Part shown: positions 13,485 through 17,188 of the stretch, in pieces | How the letters are laid out: every line of letters begins with the position of its first letter | Position numbering within the stretch: the stretch's first letter is position 1 | Translations under genes and position numbers: made by a program | Source of the DNA: an uncultured Veillonella sp. | Lineage (GTDB): Bacteria; Bacillota; Negativicutes; Veillonellales; Veillonellaceae | DNA length: 17,188 nt | Direction: 5' to 3' | NCBI GenBank assembly: GCA_900549805.1 | Contig: URPV01000022.1 | Span: 1-17,188 of the forward strand | The notes under the pieces: generated by a model | Seen by the model: only the letters and a program-made list of their open reading frames with translations | What the model was told of the DNA's origin: nothing | Databases searched by the model: none

Positions 13485-14726
13485 CTAGAGTACATAAGTA
13501 GCAACGGCTGTATCCCTAAAAGCATCCACCTTAAGGCCCTTTACGATAGCCTTTAAGTCATCTGCCAAAAGGTTGGTTCCCCGCGGTGCGGTCAGCTTAG
13601 CCACAGCCAACCGATTATCATCGGTCAAAACCAAATAAGTAGTAAAGGCCTCTTGACCGGAATAACCATTGATTAAGTAGCCCACTTCATGGCCCTCGAT
13701 GAAAGCTTCACAGTGAACCACATCGCTATCCGGAATGGCGCGGATGGACTTAATATAAGCATTAGCCAGAGTTTGCTTGCCTGGAAGGGTCGGATAACCC
13801 TTGAGGAGGCCCCCATTATTAGCAGGTAAGGTGGATACATCCAAATGGATAGGACCCTTCCTATAGGATAAATGATCATAGACAGATTCATCCATAGTAA
13901 AGTCCTTAGGACGAAGGAAACGGACTCCCGTGTCCACAACATCATAATCTAAAGTGGATGTATCTACCACCTTAGGCACAAGCCCAAAGGATGGCAAAAG
14001 GGTAGACCTAATTTCCTCTTCCATTTTCCCCTTATGGGTCTTAGGATAGGTTACTGTTAAGGTATAGCGGTGGGTAGGGTCCGCCTTCATGATATACTCC
14101 GCCTCAAAGAGGCTTTGCTTGCCCTCTTTAGGAGTAATCACAGACCACCGTGCCGATTGAGCTCCCTTAACATCCAAGAGGCCCCCTTCTACATCGTTAC
14201 GGTCAAAGATTTGAGAATGCTTTTTCCATACGGCCATGTATTTGTCATTAGTCATCCCCTTAAGAGGTTGGTCATACCAAGTCGTATTCCACCGCTTTTG
14301 AGAGATGCCTTTAGCAGGCTGATTATCCCTCTTGGTGACAGACAACCCATACATACCATCATCTGCTCCCTCTAGGTTAAAGGAATAGCCTAATATATGG
14401 CCCGATTCCGTAGGTACTGCTGTATCAACGCGAACCGCATCTAAGAGCCGCCAAGGAATCATGATGCGATAGCCCGCTTCTGGATCCTTAACCTCTGTGG
14501 CTACAGGAATAATAGCCGCCGGGTTAGGGCGCATCATATTAGCCAGAGTTTCTGAGGATACATCGCCCAAAATGGATGACTGTTTACCATTTGAAGCCTG
14601 ACTAGTCAAAAAGGCCCCTTTCCCTACCCCCTTTGAGTCTTGTGTGGGATAGGCTTGTTGCGCTCCTACTATGACTGTCATTCCCAAAGAAGCAGTCAGG
14701 AGAGCCGTAAATGCTAACTTCTTCAT
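13485..14726 (-). CDS. unrecognised exported protein in amino-acid ABC operon
   Basis: I do not recognise this 413-residue protein. It begins with a typical Sec signal peptide (KK, then LAFTALLTASLGMTVIVGA), with likely cleavage after Ala22 or Ala25 and no lipobox cysteine, so the mature protein would be soluble in the periplasm or exported further. There is no other membrane segment and only one cysteine. It appears to consist of two similar halves (about 65-250 and 255-405). Each starts with a strand of the type GYRIMIPWRLL or GVRFLRPKDF and ends with paired strands and a helix (YTLTVTYP... and LAVAKLTAP...). This may be a duplicated PsbP/Mog1-like module, offered as a guess only. It starts 8 bases after the glnQ-like ATPase stop, with AGGAG overlapping that junction, so it is very probably co-transcribed with the transporter. 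No terminator is evident after it. Confidence 0.75.
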   Translation of the reverse strand: MKKLAFTALLTASLGMTVIVGAQQAYPTQDSKGVGKGAFLTSQASNGKQSSILGDVSSETLANMMRPNPAAIIPVATEVKDPEAGYRIMIPWRLLDAVRVDTAVPTESGHILGYSFNLEGADDGMYGLSVTKRDNQPAKGISQKRWNTTWYDQPLKGMTNDKYMAVWKKHSQIFDRNDVEGGLLDVKGAQSARWSVITPKEGKQSLFEAEYIMKADPTHRYTLTVTYPKTHKGKMEEEIRSTLLPSFGLVPKVVDTSTLDYDVVDTGVRFLRPKDFTMDESVYDHLSYRKGPIHLDVSTLPANNGGLLKGYPTLPGKQTLANAYIKSIRAIPDSDVVHCEAFIEGHEVGYLINGYSGQEAFTTYLVLTDDNRLAVAKLTAPRGTNLLADDLKAIVKGLKVDAFRDTAVATYVL

Positions 14727-14734
14727 AGAAACTC

Positions 14735-15493
14735 CTATAACATATTATCTAAGAAGGCCCGAGTCCGTGGGTTTTTAGGATTGTTAAAGAGGTCTGATGG
14801 ACGACCCTCTTCTTGGATGACACCATCGGCCATGAAGATGACCCGGTCAGCTACCTCTTTGGCAAAATTCATTTCATGGGTCACGATAATCATGGTCATC
14901 TTTTCATCTGCCAACTGACGAATGGTACGGAGTACTTCCCCTGTCAATTCAGGGTCTAAGGCAGATGTTGGCTCATCAAAAAGCATGACCTCTGGATTCA
15001 TAGCCAGCGCTCGCGCAATAGCTACCCGTTGTTGTTGGCCACCCGATAAACGGCCTGGATACATGTCTTTCTTATCCCATAAGCCTACTTTTTTTAGGAG
15101 TTCTTCTGCTATAGGTAAGATTTCTTCTTCCTTCAATCCCTTAACCATCTTAGGTGCCACCATAATATTATCCAAAACAGTCATGTGTGGAAATAGATTA
15201 AAGGACTGAAAGACCATACCCATGCGGAGGAGAATTTTTTGAGCTGTCGCCTTATCCGCATATACGGCCTGCCCGCTCCCCTCTGTCTTGGCTAAGATAT
15301 CACCATCTACGATGATGGTGCCACGGTTAATAGTCTCCAATTGACCCAGGCAACGGAGGAATGTGGACTTACCAGACCCAGACGGACCGATAATGGCCAC
15401 CACTTCACCCTTATTCATCTTAAGGGACACGTCTTTAAGGACCACTTGGCCATTAAATTCCTTTTCAATGTGATTCATTTCAATAAATTGCAT
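14735..15493 (-). CDS. glnQ: polar amino-acid ABC transporter ATP-binding protein (GlnQ family)
   Basis: A 252-residue ABC ATPase of the polar amino-acid uptake (PAAT) type. It shows Walker A G36-PSGSGKS-T44, the Q-loop GMVFQSFNLFPHMTVLDN, the signature LSGGQQQRVAIARAL, Walker B VMLFDEPTSALDPEL, and the switch histidine in IIVTHEMNFAKEVADRV. The motif FQSFNLFPH is typical of GlnQ/HisP. It drives the permease encoded just upstream (9 bases apart), with GGGTGG as ribosome site 4 bases before the ATG. The gene symbol marks the family only; the actual substrate (cystine, glutamine, arginine or other) is not determined. Confidence 0.95.
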   Translation of the reverse strand: MQFIEMNHIEKEFNGQVVLKDVSLKMNKGEVVAIIGPSGSGKSTFLRCLGQLETINRGTIIVDGDILAKTEGSGQAVYADKATAQKILLRMGMVFQSFNLFPHMTVLDNIMVAPKMVKGLKEEEILPIAEELLKKVGLWDKKDMYPGRLSGGQQQRVAIARALAMNPEVMLFDEPTSALDPELTGEVLRTIRQLADEKMTMIIVTHEMNFAKEVADRVIFMADGVIQEEGRPSDLFNNPKNPRTRAFLDNML

Positions 15494-15502
15494 GATGCCA
15501 CC

Positions 15503-16156
15503 CTATCCTTCGTAGACTGCTAACCGTTTTTCAATACGGTCGAAGATATTAGTTAATACAAATGTCATAAGCAAGTAGAAGATACCAGCTACTACAAAAG
15601 CAGAAATATCAAAATCCCGTTGTACAATCGACCGAGTAATACGGAGGATATCGTTCATGGCCAAAATATACACTAAGGAGGTGTCTTTCAAGAGGTTAAT
15701 GGTTTCATTAGCCAAAGGAGGGAGAACCCGTTTAACCATTTGTGGCAAGATAATCTTGCGCATGGTTTGTACATAGGAGAAGCCTAAAACCTTAGCGCCT
15801 TCGTATTGGCCTCGCGGAATGGATTGGATCCCCCCACGGAAGACCTCACAAAGGTAGGCCGAATAGTTCAAAACAAAGGAAACAATCGCTGCCGTAGCAT
15901 CATCAAACTGAATGGCCCCATCTGTCATAATTGGCAATGCATAGTAGATAAAGAGGATTTGGAGCATGAGCGGTGTGCCGCGCATGATGTAGACGAAGAA
16001 GCCTACAATCCGGTTGAGAAGGGAAATACCAGAGAGTCGCAAGAGCGCTAATAGAATCCCCCCTGGGATGGACAAAACCAAAACCACCAAGAAAAGTGAA
16101 ATGGTTACCTGTAAACCGGATGCGATAACCGGTGTAATCTGCGTTAAATAATCCAT
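15503..16156 (-). CDS. polar amino-acid ABC transporter permease (HisM/GlnP family)
   Basis: A 217-residue inner-membrane permease with about five helices. VTISLFLVVLVLSIPGGILLA is close to the first, YIMRGTPLMLQILFIYYALP is the conserved RGTP segment of the His/Glu/Gln/Arg permease family, and the EAA loop reads YEGAKVLGFSYVQTMRKIILPQ (about 117-138). A single permease gene implies a homodimer. It is the second gene of the operon, 144 bases after the binding-protein gene. That gap holds a long stem-loop, a smaller GTCGC/GCGAC hairpin (16178-16193) and a minus-strand TATAAT (16214-16209) that could be a weak internal promoter. Confidence 0.94.
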   Translation of the reverse strand: MDYLTQITPVIASGLQVTISLFLVVLVLSIPGGILLALLRLSGISLLNRIVGFFVYIMRGTPLMLQILFIYYALPIMTDGAIQFDDATAAIVSFVLNYSAYLCEVFRGGIQSIPRGQYEGAKVLGFSYVQTMRKIILPQMVKRVLPPLANETINLLKDTSLVYILAMNDILRITRSIVQRDFDISAFVVAGIFYLLMTFVLTNIFDRIEKRLAVYEG

Positions 16157-16227
16157 ACTTTACTCCAATCTATACCTGTCGCGCAGGGGCGACTAATCAA
16201 CTTCTCCTATTATAACCTATTTACCAT

Positions 16228-16270
16228 AAGACATTAAAGTAGGGGGCTAGGCACCCTTCTTTAATGTCTT
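16228..16270. other. stem-loop between binding-protein and permease genes
   Basis: AAGACATTAAAG (16228-16239) and CTTTAATGTCTT (16259-16270) are perfectly complementary, with further G/C pairing possible inside. There is no T-run after it in the leftward direction, so it probably stabilises the upstream message or ends only part of transcription. Confidence 0.7.
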
Positions 16271-16300
16271 TACTGGCTTACAGACATATCTTTCTTAAGA

Positions 16301-17101
16301 CTATTTTACATCAGATTTATCGAGATCAGCCGCTGTACCAAACCACTTTTGAGCGATTTTATCCATAGTGCCGTCCTTCTTCATTTCGATGAGGACTTGG
16401 TCAATCTTATTCTTCAAGGCTGTATCTTCCTTGCGGAACCCTACGGCAAAGATATCAGCACCAAAGTCAGGACCTTCTACAATCTTAAGGCCTGCTTTTT
16501 TAGTCAAGGTATAACGAGCCACTACACCATCAGCAATAACGGCATCGATACGGCCTAATTCTAGGTCATTGAAAGCAGCTACGAAATCATCGTAGGTTTT
16601 TACTTCCTTTATAGCCTTGCTAGCTGGATCAGCTTTCAAGTAAGCTTCCCCAGAAGAAGCTGTTTGCACGCCGACTGTCTTACCAGCCAAAGATTCCTTA
16701 CTAGTAATGGAATTATCATCCGCACGGGTTACGATCAATTCCTTATCATCCATGTAAGGGTCAGAGAAGAGGATATTCTTTTTACGATCCTCTGTGATAG
16801 TCAGGCCATTCCAGAGGGCATCGATTTTCTTACCCTTCAATTCCGCTTCCTTAGAGGACCAATCGATAGGCTTAAACTCGATTTCAATACCAGACCGCTT
16901 AGCCACTTCTTTAGCTACATCAATATCAAAACCTACAATATTATTTTGTTCATCTCTAAAGCCCATTGGTGGGAAGGAGTCATCAAGACCAACAACAACC
17001 TTTTTCGGAACTTCTGTATTATCTGCCTTTTGGCCACAGCCAGTAAAGGCTACTACAGAAACAATGGCTAAGCCTGCGAGGAGTAAATTTCTGAATTTCA
17101 T
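16301..17101 (-). CDS. polar amino-acid ABC transporter substrate-binding lipoprotein
   Basis: A 266-residue family 3 solute-binding protein. The lipoprotein signal (MKFRNLLLAGLAIVSVVAF) ends in T-G-C22, so it is predicted to be anchored at the outer face of the inner membrane. The ligand lobe begins VVVGLDDSFPPMGF, followed by IVGFDIDVAKEVAKRSG, the segment WNGLTITEDRKKNILFSDPY (about 97-116) and the second lobe GKTVGVQTASSGE. Together these place it with cystine/glutamine/basic amino-acid binders; the exact ligand is uncertain. I start at ATG 17101, with AGGGTG about 6 bases upstream; a GTG at 17110 lies within that site. It is the first gene of the operon in this window. The remaining 87 bases show no clear promoter, so transcription may begin outside. 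Confidence 0.94.
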   Translation of the reverse strand: MKFRNLLLAGLAIVSVVAFTGCGQKADNTEVPKKVVVGLDDSFPPMGFRDEQNNIVGFDIDVAKEVAKRSGIEIEFKPIDWSSKEAELKGKKIDALWNGLTITEDRKKNILFSDPYMDDKELIVTRADDNSITSKESLAGKTVGVQTASSGEAYLKADPASKAIKEVKTYDDFVAAFNDLELGRIDAVIADGVVARYTLTKKAGLKIVEGPDFGADIFAVGFRKEDTALKNKIDQVLIEMKKDGTMDKIAQKWFGTAADLDKSDVK

Positions 17102-17188
17102 AAAGGACACCCTGTCTTTCTCTTCCTAATCTTTGTCTCCTTCTAATTCTTGCAATTGCTCTGGTCCTACAACACTTTCGTCTCATCA

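Noticed and set aside
17102..17188. short minus-strand frame encoding SVVGPEQLQELEGDKD, possible end of an upstream gene
   Set aside because: The frame is preceded by two stop codons at the window edge, has no start and is too short to call.

Overview
The window looks like chromosomal core and metabolic sequence from a diderm, anaerobic Firmicute of the class Negativicutes, most like Veillonella or a close relative. This is inferred from protein style: a clostridial-type selenium gene set, rubrerythrin, a DapL aminotransferase and several Veillonella-like products. It is not from a database match. I see no rRNA, tRNA, CRISPR array, phage gene or insertion sequence.

Left part (1-5714, all genes on +): dapL (LL-diaminopimelate aminotransferase), a cytoplasmic DsbA/FrnE-like thiol oxidoreductase, a TetR regulator, ddh (meso-diaminopimelate dehydrogenase) and ychF. 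Most are single-gene units with their own promoters, and near-perfect palindromic terminators follow dapL, tetR and ychF. DapL and Ddh are two different short routes into meso-diaminopimelate and lysine, about 2 kb apart.

Middle part (5726-8898): a leftward operon DUF951 - selD - yedF - DUF3343, which makes selenophosphate and probable selenium/sulfur carrier proteins. Divergent from it is a rubrerythrin gene with a strong promoter and operator-like dyads. Its reading frame is broken by one in-frame TAA that separates the diiron domain from its last metal ligands and the rubredoxin domain.

Right part (9013-17188): modABC (molybdate ABC importer, leftward), a divergent AEC-family carrier, then leftward uspA and an ArsR regulator with a complete SmtB/CzrA-type zinc-site motif. 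Last is a leftward polar amino-acid ABC operon (binding lipoprotein, permease, ATPase), tightly followed by a 413-residue exported protein that I do not recognise. Both ABC operons carry a stem-loop just after the binding-protein gene, which fits higher expression of that gene.

The most interesting points are the interrupted rubrerythrin, the selenium set lying close to a molybdate importer (suggesting selenium-dependent molybdenum enzymes elsewhere in the genome), the unknown exported protein tied to amino-acid uptake, and an AT-rich box shared by the DsbA-like and TetR promoters.
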